Assembly: GCF_000416985.1 (NCBI RefSeq)
Contig: NZ_ATDL01000004.1
Location: 310,001 to 374,000 of the forward strand
Direction: 5' to 3'
Length of the DNA stretch: 64,000 nt
Source of the DNA: Sphingobacterium paucimobilis HER1398
GTDB lineage: Bacteria > Bacteroidota > Bacteroidia > Sphingobacteriales > Sphingobacteriaceae
The translations under genes and the position numbers were made by a program. Below are positions 1-8,566 of this stretch, piece after piece. Numbering within the stretch: position 1 is the stretch's first letter; each line of letters starts with the position of its first letter. Below the pieces are notes generated by a model. That model saw only the letters and a program-made list of their open reading frames with translations, ran no database searches and had not been told where the DNA came from.

Positions 1-48
1 CGGGAGCTGCTAATGCAAACTACAGCCTGATAAAAAGCTCCGAATTTC

Positions 49-84
49 CAAGCCTTTCTTAGTAGTACTCTAGAGAAAGGCTTG
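49..84. repeat. Inverted repeat (hairpin), left edge of window
   Basis: Two 11-bp arms, CAAGCCTTTCT and AGAAAGGCTTG, are separated by 14 nt. There is no clear T-run on either side, so a terminator for a gene to the left is possible but not shown. The rest of 1-334, upstream of the MFS gene, holds no gene I can support. Confidence 0.45.
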
Positions 85-334
85 AAGTGCTACTTAACAG
101 CATGGGCAATCTCTATGCGAAAAATCAATCGTCATTGTTTGTTGAGATTAGCAGTGTTTTGATGTTAAGCTTTCTTTTTAATACCTTTGTGCCATTATGC
201 GGCAATAATAAATCTATTCTTATAATAATTATACCCTTTGGTTGATTCTATACCAAGGGCTTTCTTGTATTTATTAATTGTTAACAGATCCTATACCATC
301 AGGTATAGTGACTTCTTTATTATTGCTTCATAAT

Positions 335-1573
335 ATGAAATCTAAAGAGAGATATACGCTATTTTTTATCGTGATAGTGGTCAGCATAGATACCGCAGGC
401 TTCGGTATTATTTTTCCAGTACTGCCACAGTTATTGACTGATTTATTGCATACAGATATTAGTACTGCCGCCCAGTATGGGGGCTGGTTGTCTTTTTGTT
501 ATGCCCTTATGCAATTTGTCTTCGCTCCTATATTGGGTAACCTCAGTGATGCTTACGGACGCCGGCCAGTGTTGCTGAGCTCCTTGTTAGGCTTTGGGAT
601 AGATTGCATTTTTTTAGCTTTTGCACCTGATATATTGTGGCTGTTTTTGGGGCGTACCATCGCTGGGATCACGGGAGCGAGTTTTTCGGTTGCATCAGCC
701 TGTGTAGCTGATATCAGTACGGGAAAAGATCGAACAAAGTTTTTCGGCTTGATCAATGCCGCTTTTGGCGCGGGATTCATTTTAGGTCCCGCCATTGGAG
801 GGGTGTTGGCCAAGTGGGGAACACACGCACCTTTTCTTTTTGCGGCTACCTTGAGCCTGATCAATTTTATCTTCGGATATTTTTTCTTTACAGAGTCCCT
901 GGAGAAAGAGAAAAGAAGGAAATTTGATTGGAGAAAAGCTAATCCCTTTGGTGCCCTCGTGCATTTGCAGAAATTGCCAGCCGTTTGGTCGTTGGTTATC
1001 GCGATGTTGTTCGTCTCCATGGCAACCCACAGCATGGAAAGCGTATGGTCATTCTTTACTATAGAGAAGTTTCATTGGGATAATTCGATGGTGGGTTATT
1101 CTTTGGCGTTTATTGGTGCCCTTTCTATTATCGTACAGTTGTGGGGAGTAGCTTTCCTCACGGATAGGATAGGGGAGCGAAGGATGCTGATCGGTGGTCT
1201 TTGTTGTCTTATATTTGGCTTTTTTATTTTCGCTTTCTCTTCTGTAGAGTGGTTACTATTCGTTGGGATTATCGTCTTTATTATAGGAGGTGTTCAAGGA
1301 GCAGCTATGCAAAGTATTATTTCTCTAAGTGTCCCTGATAACGAACAAGGAGTGCTTCAAGGTGCTTTGGGGTGTTTACTCGGCTTTACTACCTTTGTGG
1401 CGCCGCCAATAATGACATCAAGCTTTTCTTGTTTTACGAAAGAAGGAGCTGGATTTTATTTTCCGGGAGTGCCTTTTTTGATAGCTGCTGTATTCGGGGT
1501 TATCGGCTTGGTTTTATGCTATTTCAGTATTAGCAGATTATCAACGAAAACCAGATCAGAACGGTCAAAATAA
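335..1573 (+). CDS. TetA-like MFS drug/H+ antiporter
   Basis: This is a 12-transmembrane major facilitator of the DHA1 drug:proton antiporter group, closest in pattern to TCR/Tet exporters and expected in the inner membrane. The N-terminus has the family pattern of a first helix with D-x-x-GFGIIFPVLP, and loop 2-3 carries motif A as GNLSDAYGRRP. The predicted protein is 412 residues, normal for the family. The open frame extends upstream to a TTG at 278, but ATG 335 (MKSKERYTLFF) is the better start because the family begins just before helix 1. The substrate is unknown: tetracycline export is possible, but many chromosomal Bacteroidota copies have no shown resistance role. It appears monocistronic, with a two-tier hairpin downstream. 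Confidence 0.85.
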   Translation: MKSKERYTLFFIVIVVSIDTAGFGIIFPVLPQLLTDLLHTDISTAAQYGGWLSFCYALMQFVFAPILGNLSDAYGRRPVLLSSLLGFGIDCIFLAFAPDILWLFLGRTIAGITGASFSVASACVADISTGKDRTKFFGLINAAFGAGFILGPAIGGVLAKWGTHAPFLFAATLSLINFIFGYFFFTESLEKEKRRKFDWRKANPFGALVHLQKLPAVWSLVIAMLFVSMATHSMESVWSFFTIEKFHWDNSMVGYSLAFIGALSIIVQLWGVAFLTDRIGERRMLIGGLCCLIFGFFIFAFSSVEWLLFVGIIVFIIGGVQGAAMQSIISLSVPDNEQGVLQGALGCLLGFTTFVAPPIMTSSFSCFTKEGAGFYFPGVPFLIAAVFGVIGLVLCYFSISRLSTKTRSERSK

Positions 1574-1599
1574 CACTGTTGATTTTTAATGTGTGGTTG

Positions 1600-1652
1600 A
1601 AATAAGCTGTAAGAATCTGAATATGTACAGATTTTTATGGCTTATTTTATAG
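1600..1652 (+). terminator. Two-tier hairpin after the MFS gene
   Basis: The outer stem is AAATAAGC (1600-1607) with GCTTATTT (1640-1647), and the inner stem is AATCTG (1614-1619) with CAGATT (1628-1633), followed by TAT-rich sequence. It lies 27 nt after the stop codon. It is probably an intrinsic terminator; the internal bulge makes this uncertain. Confidence 0.5.
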
Positions 1653-1861
1653 TTTCGTTTGAAACCTTTTAAATAATTGACCTTTTTTGTTTAGTGGTCA
1701 GTATTGAAACGTCTTTTTCATTAGGAAAATTGTATAAAAGCTCTTTTTTTTATCGCATTTTAATAAAAAACACAATTGTTACATTTGTAACTTGTTGATT
1801 TTTAGTTTTTTATTTTTAGTTTTTAGTTGTTGTGACAATTAGAAGACTTTTTGTTCTTTTT

Positions 1862-1886
1862 TTGATTTTAAAAAGTTCTACATTTG
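1862..1886 (+). promoter_or_regulatory. Candidate sigma-ABfr promoter of the outer-membrane protein gene
   Basis: A -7 element TACATTTG (1879-1886) fits the Bacteroidota consensus TAnnTTTG, with a TTG upstream at 1862-1864. The spacer of 14 bp is shorter than usual, so the -33 box is unsure. A second TACATTTG lies at 1780-1787 inside the inverted repeat GTTACA-TT-TGTAAC. The 340-bp gap 1574-1913 holds no gene. Confidence 0.4.
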
Positions 1887-1913
1887 CCAGTGTTAAATAT
1901 AAATTAAAAAGAT

Positions 1914-2549
1914 ATGAAAAAATTTTTACTTACATTAACTGCTGTTGCAGGTTTGACAGTTGCTTCTCAAGCACAAGAATTTGGTTTTGAAAAAGGTAAC
2001 TTCATCGTTGAAGGTAACTTAGGATTTACTAATAAAGATGTTAAAGGCGAAAAGATCAAAAACACAACTTTTAACTTCAATCCACAAGTAGGTTATTTCG
2101 TAACTGATAAGATTGCTGTTGGTGTTTTTGCTAAGGTTGGAACAACTAATAAAGATCAATACGCAGAAGATAAAGATATTCAAAATAAAACAAATACTTT
2201 TGATATCGGTGCTTTCGGACGTTACTATTTCCTAGAAGTTGGATCACGTTTCAAAACTTATACTGAGTTAGCTGTTGGTTACGAGTCAGATAACAGTAAA
2301 ACTGTGACTGCTGGTACTTCTGTAAAAGATCCAAAAGTAAGTGGTTTTGGAGCTAATGCAGGTATTGGTGCTACTTTCTTCTTAACTGACAAAATTGCTG
2401 TTAACTATAAGTTCGCTGATGTTATTGGTTTCAAAAACTCGAAAGTTGATGTAGACGGAGCTAAGGCTACTAACACTTTTGGCGTAAATGTAAATAACTT
2501 TGAGAACTTCTTTGCTTCAGGCACATTCGGTTTGACTTTCAAATTCTAA
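1914..2549 (+). CDS. Outer-membrane beta-barrel (porin-family) protein
   Basis: This 211-residue protein starts with a clear Sec signal peptide (MKKFLLTLTAVAGLTVASQA, cleavage just before QEFGF). The rest alternates short amphipathic strands and Gly/Asn/Asp turns and ends in the aromatic GTFGLTFKF, the C-terminal strand signal read by the BAM machinery. It matches the small eight-strand OmpA-like/porin-family barrels common in Sphingobacteriaceae. No peptidoglycan-binding domain follows the barrel. It stands alone between its own promoter region and a strong terminator, and codon use is rich in AAA, GGT and ACT, as in highly expressed genes. The role is unknown; structural or adhesion functions are the usual guess. 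Confidence 0.8.
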   Translation: MKKFLLTLTAVAGLTVASQAQEFGFEKGNFIVEGNLGFTNKDVKGEKIKNTTFNFNPQVGYFVTDKIAVGVFAKVGTTNKDQYAEDKDIQNKTNTFDIGAFGRYYFLEVGSRFKTYTELAVGYESDNSKTVTAGTSVKDPKVSGFGANAGIGATFFLTDKIAVNYKFADVIGFKNSKVDVDGAKATNTFGVNVNNFENFFASGTFGLTFKF

Positions 2550-2574
2550 TTTGAATAGAAGTTCAAAAAATAAG

Positions 2575-2606
2575 ATCCCGATAAGCATAGCTTATCGGGA
2601 TTTTTC
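2575..2606 (+). terminator. Strong intrinsic terminator
   Basis: A perfect 12-bp stem, ATCCCGATAAGC with GCTTATCGGGAT, has a 3-nt loop and is followed by TTTTC. It begins 25 nt after the outer-membrane protein gene and probably also acts on the convergent SDR gene. Confidence 0.85.
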
Positions 2607-2610
2607 TTGT

Positions 2611-3327
2611 TTATGGATTTGTGGACCACAATGAAGCTGATTTAAGCATCGCTCTGCGTGGTAATTTGAGATTGGCGACGATCAGTTCGGCAAAGTCTTC
2701 TGGTTGTAGTACGGTCTCTGGATTGCCGTCTGTGAGCTTCAGCTCTTTGGACATATCCGATGCAATAGTACTTGGCATTAATGTACATACACGGATATTG
2801 TTTTTACGTACTTCACGCATCAGCGAGTCTGAGAAACCAATCACGCCAAATTTGGATGCACTATAAGCAGAGGTAGTCCCTGCGCCATTTAAGCCCGCAG
2901 TAGAAGACACATTGATGATATCTCCCTCATTCTTTTCTATAAGCTGTGGCAGGATCGCTTTGGTGACATAATAGGTGCCCAATAGATTGGTTTCGATAAT
3001 GTCTTTCCAGGTTTTTGGATCCATATCCAATACCGATCCAAAAGCGGCTACACCTGCATTGTTGACCAAGATGTCGAATGTTCCAAAGTCCGTGTTTAAT
3101 TTGGCTATAGCCGTCGTCACAGCGTCAAAGTTAGCCACGTCAAAGACCGCATAGGTCGCCTGTACTCCAAGAGCCCTTAGCTCAGAGATGGTCTCTTTCA
3201 ATAGTTGCTCATTTCTGCCTGTAATCGCTACGTTGATGCCTTCTTTGGCAAACGCTAGGGCAGTTGCCTTACCTAAGCCTCTACCGCCACCAGTGACGAG
3301 TGCATTCTTTCCTTTTAAATTCTCCAT
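2611..3327 (-). CDS. SDR-family oxidoreductase (3-ketoacyl-ACP reductase-like)
   Basis: This is a classical short-chain dehydrogenase/reductase of 238 residues. The Rossmann nucleotide site TGGGRGLG is near the N-terminus, NNAG follows in the middle, and the catalytic Ser-Tyr-Lys set is seen as NVSSTAG and then YSASK. Arg residues after the second strand (TGRNEQ) suggest NADPH. It is often annotated as FabG, but it is not in a fatty-acid gene cluster, so a general carbonyl reductase is just as likely. I start at ATG 3327 (MENLKGKNALVTGG); a TTG two codons upstream is also open. It follows the terminator of the ribosomal operon, so it probably has its own promoter. Confidence 0.8.
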   Translation of the reverse strand: MENLKGKNALVTGGGRGLGKATALAFAKEGINVAITGRNEQLLKETISELRALGVQATYAVFDVANFDAVTTAIAKLNTDFGTFDILVNNAGVAAFGSVLDMDPKTWKDIIETNLLGTYYVTKAILPQLIEKNEGDIINVSSTAGLNGAGTTSAYSASKFGVIGFSDSLMREVRKNNIRVCTLMPSTIASDMSKELKLTDGNPETVLQPEDFAELIVANLKLPRRAMLKSASLWSTNP

Positions 3328-3414
3328 GTACAAAACTACTCAATAGTTTTTATCCTTGTGTTCACCTTGTGGAGAGTTTACGTTTATTTAACACGAGAAG
3401 TTCGCTTGTACCCA

Positions 3415-3444
3415 TAAAAAAAGCCCTCTCTCACGAGAAGGCTT
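3415..3444 (-). terminator. Terminator of the rpsL-rpsG-fusA-rpsJ operon
   Basis: Read on the minus strand, AAGCCTTCTC and GAGAGGGCTT form a 10-bp stem with a GTGA loop followed by a run of T. It begins 25 nt after the rpsJ stop codon. Confidence 0.8.
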
Positions 3445-3468
3445 TTCTTTTTCAGTAACTGAAATCTA

Positions 3469-3774
3469 TCACACTTTGATTTCAACTTCAACACCTGAAG
3501 GTAATTCTAATTTCATCAACGCATCAACTGTTTTTGAGTTAGATGAGTAGATGTCTAACAATCTCTTGTAAGAACACAATTGGAATTGCTCACGTGCTTT
3601 TTTGTTAACGTGTGGTGAACGTAATACCGTATAGATTTTTTTCTCAGTAGGCAATGGAATAGGACCACTAACAACTGCACCTGTAGGTTTTACTGTTTTT
3701 ACGATTTTCTCAGCTGATTTGTCAACTAAATTGTAATCGTAAGATTTCAATTTGATTCTGATTCTTTGGCTCAT
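3469..3774 (-). CDS. rpsJ: 30S ribosomal protein S10
   Basis: S10 is a 30S head protein and also the NusE transcription antitermination factor. The 101 residues match the family from end to end: the N-terminal [11 protein letters not shown], the central loop [14 protein letters not shown] and [13 protein letters not shown], and the C-terminal [11 protein letters not shown]. It is the last gene of the str operon, 141 nt downstream of fusA. In many bacteria S10 opens the S10 operon with rplC next, but here a terminator follows directly. A stem-loop lies in the fusA-rpsJ gap. Confidence 0.97.
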   Translation of the reverse strand: MSQRIRIKLKSYDYNLVDKSAEKIVKTVKPTGAVVSGPIPLPTEKKIYTVLRSPHVNKKAREQFQLCSYKRLLDIYSSNSKTVDALMKLELPSGVEVEIKV

Positions 3775-3793
3775 TTTTTATTTGTTTTAATAT

Positions 3794-3827
3794 GACCACT
3801 GATTAGAGCTATTCGCAACCAGTGATC
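3794..3827 (-). promoter_or_regulatory. Stem-loop in the fusA-rpsJ gap
   Basis: Minus-strand GATCACTGGTT and AATCAGTGGTC pair over 11 positions with two G-U pairs and a 12-nt loop. It sits 20 nt upstream of the rpsJ start. It could control rpsJ translation, act as a processing site or be a weak attenuator. Its left arm resembles that of the hairpin in the rpsG-fusA gap. Confidence 0.4.
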
Positions 3828-3915
3828 GGTTTATCTTTCTTTGGATTAAGGACAGAAAGAACAAAGATAAAAGACATGTCCTTCATCTTTGCTCCTTTAT
3901 CCTTATTCTCAATTA

Positions 3916-6039
3916 TTATTCTTCGATACCTTTAACTTTACCTTTAGATTTTGCGATTACATCATCTTGTACGTTACGAGGTGCTTCAGCGTAGTGGTCA
4001 AATTCCATAGTGGAAGTTGCACGGCCTGAAGTGATCGTACGTAATTGAGTTACATAACCGAACATCTCAGATAGAGGAACGATAGCTTTGATTACTTGTG
4101 CACCATTACGTGTGTCAAGACCTTGCATCTGACCACGACGACGGTTCAAGTCACCCATCACGTCACCCATGTTTTCTTCTGGAGTCAATACTTCTACCTT
4201 CATGATAGGCTCCATCAATACTGGAGAACATTTAGGTAAAGCTTGACGGTATGCCATCTTAGCAGCTAGCTCAAATGAAAGAGAGTCTGAATCCACTGCG
4301 TGGAATGAACCATCGATCAAACGAACTTTCATGCCTGATAGCGGGTAACCTGCCAATACACCATTGTTCAATGAAGATTCGAATCCTTTTTGAACAGAAG
4401 GGATGTATTCTTTAGGAATAGCACCACCTACGATTTCGTTTACGAATTGAAGAGCTGATTTTGTTGTGTCGTAATCCTCATCGACTGGAGAAATAACAAC
4501 TTTGATGTCGGCAAATTTACCACGACCACCGGATTGTTTTTTGTAAACTTCGCGGTGCTCAGTGCTACCGTTGATAGACTCTTTGTATGCTACTTGAGGA
4601 GCTCCTTGGTTAACTTCAACCTTGAACTCACGACGTAGACGGTCGATCAAGATATCCAAGTGAAGCTCACCCATACCTGAGATTACAGTTTGACCTGTAT
4701 CTTCGTCCGTTTTAACTACGAATGTAGGATCCTCTTCAGATAATTTACCTAAAGCAATACCTAATTTATCAACGTCAGCTTGAGTTTTAGGCTCGATAGC
4801 TAAACCGATAACCGGCTGAGCAAAGTTCATTGCCTCAAGGACGATAGGGTGTTTTTCGTCACAAAGTGTATCACCAGTTTTGATATCTTTGAAACCTACT
4901 ACTGCACCGATATCACCTGCGCCGATTCTTTCAATTGGGTTTTGCTTGTTAGCGTGCATTTGGAAGATACGAGAAATACGCTCTCTGTTTCCTGAACGCG
5001 TGTTCAAGACATAAGAACCTGCTTCTAATACACCTGAATATGCACGTACGAAACACAAACGACCTACGAAAGGGTCAGTAGCGATTTTGAAACCTAAAGC
5101 TGCGAAAGGCTCTGCTTCAGATGGTTTACGCTCGATTTCTTCACCATTGCGTGGGTCAGTACCTTTTACAGCTTCTTGATCCAATGGCGAAGGCAATAAC
5201 TCCATTACGAAGTCAAGCATCGTTTGTACACCTTTGTTTTTGAATGATGAACCACATACCATTGGTACGAATGCGTTGTCCAATACTGCAGCACGAAGTG
5301 CGTTAAGGATTTCGCGTTCTGTCAACGAGTTTGGATCTTCGAAGAATTTCTCCATCAAAGACTCATCATATCCAGCAACAGCTTCTAATAGGTTTTCACG
5401 GTATTCAGCAACCTCATCCAACATATCTTCTGGAATAGGCACTTCTGTGAAAGTCATCCCTTTATCTTCTGTATTCCATACGATACCACGGTTGTTGATT
5501 AAGTCAACTACACCTTCGAAGTTATCTTCAGCACCGATAGGTAATTGAAGAGGAACAGCAGTCGTACCAAGCATTTCTTTAACTTGCTTAACTACTTTTA
5601 AGAAGTCAGCACCTGAACGGTCCATTTTGTTTACGAAACCAATACGAGGTACTTTGTAGTTATCTGCTAATCTCCAGTTAGTCTCAGATTGAGGCTCAAC
5701 ACCATCTACCGCAGAGAATAAGAAAACTAATCCATCCAATACACGAAGGGAACGGTTTACTTCAACCGTGAAATCCACGTGTCCAGGAGTATCGATTACG
5801 TTTACTTGGTATTTTTTGTTACGGTAGTTCCAGAATACAGTTACTGCAGAAGACGTAATTGTGATACCACGCTCTTGCTCTTGTGCCATCCAGTCTGTAG
5901 TTGCCGAACCCTCGTGCGTTTCACCTAATTTGTGATTCACACCAGAGTAAAACAGAATACGCTCTGTAGTGGTTGTTTTACCAGCATCGATGTGTGCAGC
6001 GATACCGATATTTCTTACTAAACTTAAATCTTTTGCCAT
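3916..6039 (-). CDS. fusA: Elongation factor G
   Basis: EF-G is the GTPase that drives ribosome translocation and, with RRF, subunit recycling. The 707-residue protein has the P-loop [13 protein letters not shown] near residue 17, switch [10 protein letters not shown], switch [10 protein letters not shown] and NKMDRSGAD for guanine recognition. Domains II-V follow, with RGKFADIKV in domain IV and the usual acidic tail end. The length is normal. It lies between rpsG (128 nt upstream) and rpsJ, as in the str operon, with no tuf gene following. Both flanking gaps hold stem-loops. Confidence 0.97.
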   Translation of the reverse strand: MAKDLSLVRNIGIAAHIDAGKTTTTERILFYSGVNHKLGETHEGSATTDWMAQEQERGITITSSAVTVFWNYRNKKYQVNVIDTPGHVDFTVEVNRSLRVLDGLVFLFSAVDGVEPQSETNWRLADNYKVPRIGFVNKMDRSGADFLKVVKQVKEMLGTTAVPLQLPIGAEDNFEGVVDLINNRGIVWNTEDKGMTFTEVPIPEDMLDEVAEYRENLLEAVAGYDESLMEKFFEDPNSLTEREILNALRAAVLDNAFVPMVCGSSFKNKGVQTMLDFVMELLPSPLDQEAVKGTDPRNGEEIERKPSEAEPFAALGFKIATDPFVGRLCFVRAYSGVLEAGSYVLNTRSGNRERISRIFQMHANKQNPIERIGAGDIGAVVGFKDIKTGDTLCDEKHPIVLEAMNFAQPVIGLAIEPKTQADVDKLGIALGKLSEEDPTFVVKTDEDTGQTVISGMGELHLDILIDRLRREFKVEVNQGAPQVAYKESINGSTEHREVYKKQSGGRGKFADIKVVISPVDEDYDTTKSALQFVNEIVGGAIPKEYIPSVQKGFESSLNNGVLAGYPLSGMKVRLIDGSFHAVDSDSLSFELAAKMAYRQALPKCSPVLMEPIMKVEVLTPEENMGDVMGDLNRRRGQMQGLDTRNGAQVIKAIVPLSEMFGYVTQLRTITSGRATSTMEFDHYAEAPRNVQDDVIAKSKGKVKGIEE

Positions 6040-6094
6040 TTTATTTTTGCAGTTTGCCTTGGAAGGCTGTTTAATTTTAACACTTTAAATAAGT

Positions 6095-6139
6095 ACACCG
6101 ACCGTGATAATGATAGGAATCTTTATCAGCGATCGGTGT
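6095..6139 (-). promoter_or_regulatory. Stem-loop in the rpsG-fusA gap
   Basis: Minus-strand ACACCGATCG pairs with CGGTCGGTGT (one G-U), enclosing a second short stem TGATAA/TTATCA. In E. coli, S7 represses its operon by binding the rpsL-rpsG junction. Whether this element in a different gap has such a role is inference only. Confidence 0.4.
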
Positions 6140-6167
6140 AATCATATTTGTTTTGTTGTTTTCAAAA

Positions 6168-6635
6168 CTAGAATCTGAAGTGTGAGAACGCTTTGTTAGC
6201 TTCCGCCATTTTGTGCGTATCTTCTTTCTTCTTCACAGCAGCACCTTCACCTTTAGAAGCTGAAATGATTTCTCCTGCTAATTTTTCGAACATAGTTTTC
6301 TCACCACGTTTACGAGCGTAAGAAATTAACCATTTCATACCTAAAGCGATTTTACGCTCTGGACGTACTTCCATAGGAACTTGGAAGTTGGCACCACCAA
6401 CACGACGAGATTTAACCTCTACTGCAGGCATTACGTTGTTCAAAGCTTTTTTCCAAGCTTCTAGTCCGTTCTCTTGTGTTTTTTGTTCTACTAATTCTAC
6501 TGCATCGTAAAAAATAGAGTAAGCGATAGATTTCTTACCGTCAAACATCATATTGTTTACAAAACGTGTTACCTGAACGTCGTTAAACTTTGGATCAGGT
6601 AAAATGATTCTCTTTTTTGGTTTTGATTTTCTCAT
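6168..6635 (-). CDS. rpsG: 30S ribosomal protein S7
   Basis: S7 is the primary rRNA-binding protein that nucleates the 30S head. The 155 residues carry the family signatures: [20 protein letters not shown] near the N-terminus, [20 protein letters not shown] in the middle and [19 protein letters not shown] after it. The end is AFSHFRF, without a long tail. It is 19 nt downstream of rpsL, so the two are surely co-transcribed. Confidence 0.97.
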   Translation of the reverse strand: MRKSKPKKRIILPDPKFNDVQVTRFVNNMMFDGKKSIAYSIFYDAVELVEQKTQENGLEAWKKALNNVMPAVEVKSRRVGGANFQVPMEVRPERKIALGMKWLISYARKRGEKTMFEKLAGEIISASKGEGAAVKKKEDTHKMAEANKAFSHFRF

Positions 6636-6654
6636 TTTTCTTTCCTCCGTTTAA

Positions 6655-7068
6655 TTATTTCTTTTTGCCTTTTGCTGGAGCTGCAGCTGCTTGTCCTGGT
6701 TTAGGACGCTTAGTTCCATACTTAGAACGACGTTGGTTACGACCTGCTACACCTGAAGTATCTAATGCACCACGGATGATGTGGTAACGCACACCTGGTA
6801 AATCTTTAACACGACCACCACGGATCAATACGATCGAGTGCTCTTGTAAGTTGTGACCTTCTCCAGGGATGTAAGCGTTGACCTCTTTACCGTTTGTTAA
6901 ACGTACACGAGCTACTTTACGCATTGCTGAGTTTGGTTTTTTAGGGGTAGTAGTATATACACGTGTACATACACCTCTTCGCTGTGGACATGAGTCCAAC
7001 GCTGGTGACTTACTCTTGTCTACCAGAGCTACTCTACCTTTTCTAACTAATTGTTGAATAGTAGGCAT
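6655..7068 (-). CDS. rpsL: 30S ribosomal protein S12
   Basis: S12 sits at the decoding centre. The 137 residues have the conserved N-terminus [11 protein letters not shown], the loop [19 protein letters not shown] and [20 protein letters not shown]. The two lysines at which streptomycin-resistance substitutions fall (in TPKKPNSA and RVKDLPG) are the sensitive-type lysines. The C-terminus has a short Ala/Lys-rich extension ([11 protein letters not shown]), which is common in Bacteroidota. It is the first gene of the operon; its promoter must lie above 7068, in the 125-bp gap to the regulator gene. Confidence 0.97.
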   Translation of the reverse strand: MPTIQQLVRKGRVALVDKSKSPALDSCPQRRGVCTRVYTTTPKKPNSAMRKVARVRLTNGKEVNAYIPGEGHNLQEHSIVLIRGGRVKDLPGVRYHIIRGALDTSGVAGRNQRRSKYGTKRPKPGQAAAAPAKGKKK

Positions 7069-7193
7069 TTACCTGTTTTTGTTTTTAAATTTTTGTTTAA
7101 AATACTTTTAAAGTCCGCAAAGATAACAAGAATATTTCGAACTCTAAATAGTTGGGGTATAAAATGTTTTAACAATTTAAGAACTGTTGTTTT

Positions 7194-7835
7194 TTATTTG
7201 TTATTGACTTGGGCTACATTTTTTATTTCGTAGACACAGCGTCTGTCTTTGGCAAGAATGTGCTGTGTTCGTTTTATCTCATATTTAGGGCCTAGGAGCT
7301 TGATGAAATTCTGTAGTTCTGCTCGGCAGAATCCCTGACAGGCGGTAGCAGCTGCACAGATCGGGCAATGATTTTCGATGAAGTAATAGGTTTCATCTTC
7401 TTTTTTCCATTCGGCCATGTAGCCTTCTTCCGTACGAAGCTCACGTAGTTTTTCAAGACGGCTTTCAATGCTGTTGGACGATGAGAGCGCTTGGTCATAG
7501 CGTGTGTAGGTCTGTTGTTCGCGATCGGATATGAGCAGGTCTAAAGCTTGGTCGCCCAATAAGGTTTTAACGGCGTTGAGAAGATCGACTGTTACTTGGG
7601 CGTGTGTGTCTGGAAAACGTGAAAATCCCTTTTCCGTGAGCGAATAATAGGTCGTAGGCCGTCCTACGCCCTCACTCCGTTGGGATGAAGTTACCAATCC
7701 GGACTCTATAAGATTGTTGAGATGCTGGCGTGCTCCCTCTTTTGTAATATGGAGTTCGGATGCCAATAGTGCGAGCGTAGCCTCTCCTCGCATTTTTAGC
7801 GTCATTAGGATACGGTTCACACTTTCTTTCTTCAT
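7194..7835 (-). CDS. SufR-like winged-helix metalloregulator
   Basis: The protein is 213 residues from ATG 7835; a TTG nine codons upstream is unlikely. Residues 5-75 form an ArsR/DeoR-type winged helix (MRGEATLALLASELHITKEG, then GRPTTYYSLTEKG in the wing). The C-terminal half has a cysteine cluster C157-x2-C160-x5-C166-x3-C170 plus C200 (RRCVYEI), as in SufR-type Fe-S-sensing repressors, where such cysteines hold a cluster. That points to a regulator of Fe-S or redox genes. It is divergent from a DUF2480 gene, a family often found near suf genes, and a 20-bp-arm palindrome between the two is a likely operator. Cluster binding is inferred from the family, not seen. Confidence 0.75.
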   Translation of the reverse strand: MKKESVNRILMTLKMRGEATLALLASELHITKEGARQHLNNLIESGLVTSSQRSEGVGRPTTYYSLTEKGFSRFPDTHAQVTVDLLNAVKTLLGDQALDLLISDREQQTYTRYDQALSSSNSIESRLEKLRELRTEEGYMAEWKKEDETYYFIENHCPICAAATACQGFCRAELQNFIKLLGPKYEIKRTQHILAKDRRCVYEIKNVAQVNNK

Positions 7836-7881
7836 AGCTACAGTTTGTACGTTTGGGTGCAAAGATAATGCTATTTTCCGA

Positions 7882-7927
7882 AAGCTGATTAATAAAACAA
7901 GTTAAAGCTTGTTTTATTAATCAGCTT
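7882..7927. promoter_or_regulatory. 20-bp-arm palindrome, likely operator of the SufR-like regulator
   Basis: The left arm 7882-7901 and right arm 7908-7927 are perfect reverse complements around the 6-nt centre TTAAAG. The inner core is TAAAACAAG facing CTTGTTTTA. It lies 46 bp from the regulator start and 134 bp from the DUF2480 start. A dimeric repressor site controlling both genes is the simplest reading. A bidirectional terminator is unlikely in a divergent gap. Confidence 0.6.
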
Positions 7928-8061
7928 TTCTCAATTTTGCAAAATGGATTATCGATGTTTTCTCAGGTTTATACATTACGATTATTATATCGTACAGATG
8001 GTGTTGGCTCTTTAAGCCTATACTTCTTAAATTAGTGATTAACAATTAAAAAGTACTTCAT

Positions 8062-8562
8062 ATGGAAGATGATGTTTTTATAAACAAGGTTCATGCGTCG
8101 GGAATTGTAACGGTAGATTTGATGGATTATGTCCCTCAGGAAGAAATCGTAACTCTTGATATCAAGGATTTTTTGTTTATGGGCCTTATTATAAGGGAAA
8201 AGGAGTTTAAAGAAGCCGTTGCGGCTTACGATTGGACGGCTTTGAAAGACAAAACAGTAGCAATATGCTGCAGTGAAGATACGATTATCCCCACTTGGGT
8301 TTATTTTATGCTGGCGGATAAGCTTCATGATCTAGCAAAGCGTTTCGATTATCGGTCCGCTGAGGAGGTCGGCAGGCTTCTGTGGCGGGCCAATATCCAG
8401 GAAGCAGACTTTACCCGCTTAGAAGGGAAGAAGGTAGTGATCAAAGCAAATCCAAAAATTGATCCGGATCTTTTTATGACTGCTGCGGATCAGTTACGTC
8501 CTTTTGTGGCGACATTGATGTATGGTGAGGCGGGTATGCCTAAAGTTATTTTTAAAAGATAG
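8062..8562 (+). CDS. DUF2480 family protein
   Basis: This cytosolic protein of 166 residues matches the Bacteroidota-specific DUF2480 pattern: N-terminal SGIVTVDLMDYVP, central FLFMGLIIREKEF and WTALKDKTVAICCSEDTIIP, and C-terminal LRPFVATLMYGE. The molecular role is not established. The family is commonly found beside suf Fe-S assembly genes, and here it is divergent from a SufR-like regulator and four bases upstream of a flavodoxin-fold reductase gene, which fits a redox or Fe-S context. ATG 8062 is the first good start and no signal peptide is present. Confidence 0.8.
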   Translation: MEDDVFINKVHASGIVTVDLMDYVPQEEIVTLDIKDFLFMGLIIREKEFKEAVAAYDWTALKDKTVAICCSEDTIIPTWVYFMLADKLHDLAKRFDYRSAEEVGRLLWRANIQEADFTRLEGKKVVIKANPKIDPDLFMTAADQLRPFVATLMYGEAGMPKVIFKR

Positions 8563-8566
8563 ATTT

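Noticed and set aside
553..1035. 160-codon minus-strand open frame
   Set aside because: Antisense to a well-matched MFS gene, no recognisable motif and no ribosome binding context.
1773..1795. GTTACA-TT-TGTAAC as an operator
   Set aside because: The inverted repeat is real but short and lies in A+T-rich DNA; it also contains a promoter-like TACATTTG, so no separate function can be supported.
8032..8328. 98-codon minus-strand open frame
   Set aside because: Shadow of the DUF2480 gene, which matches its family throughout.
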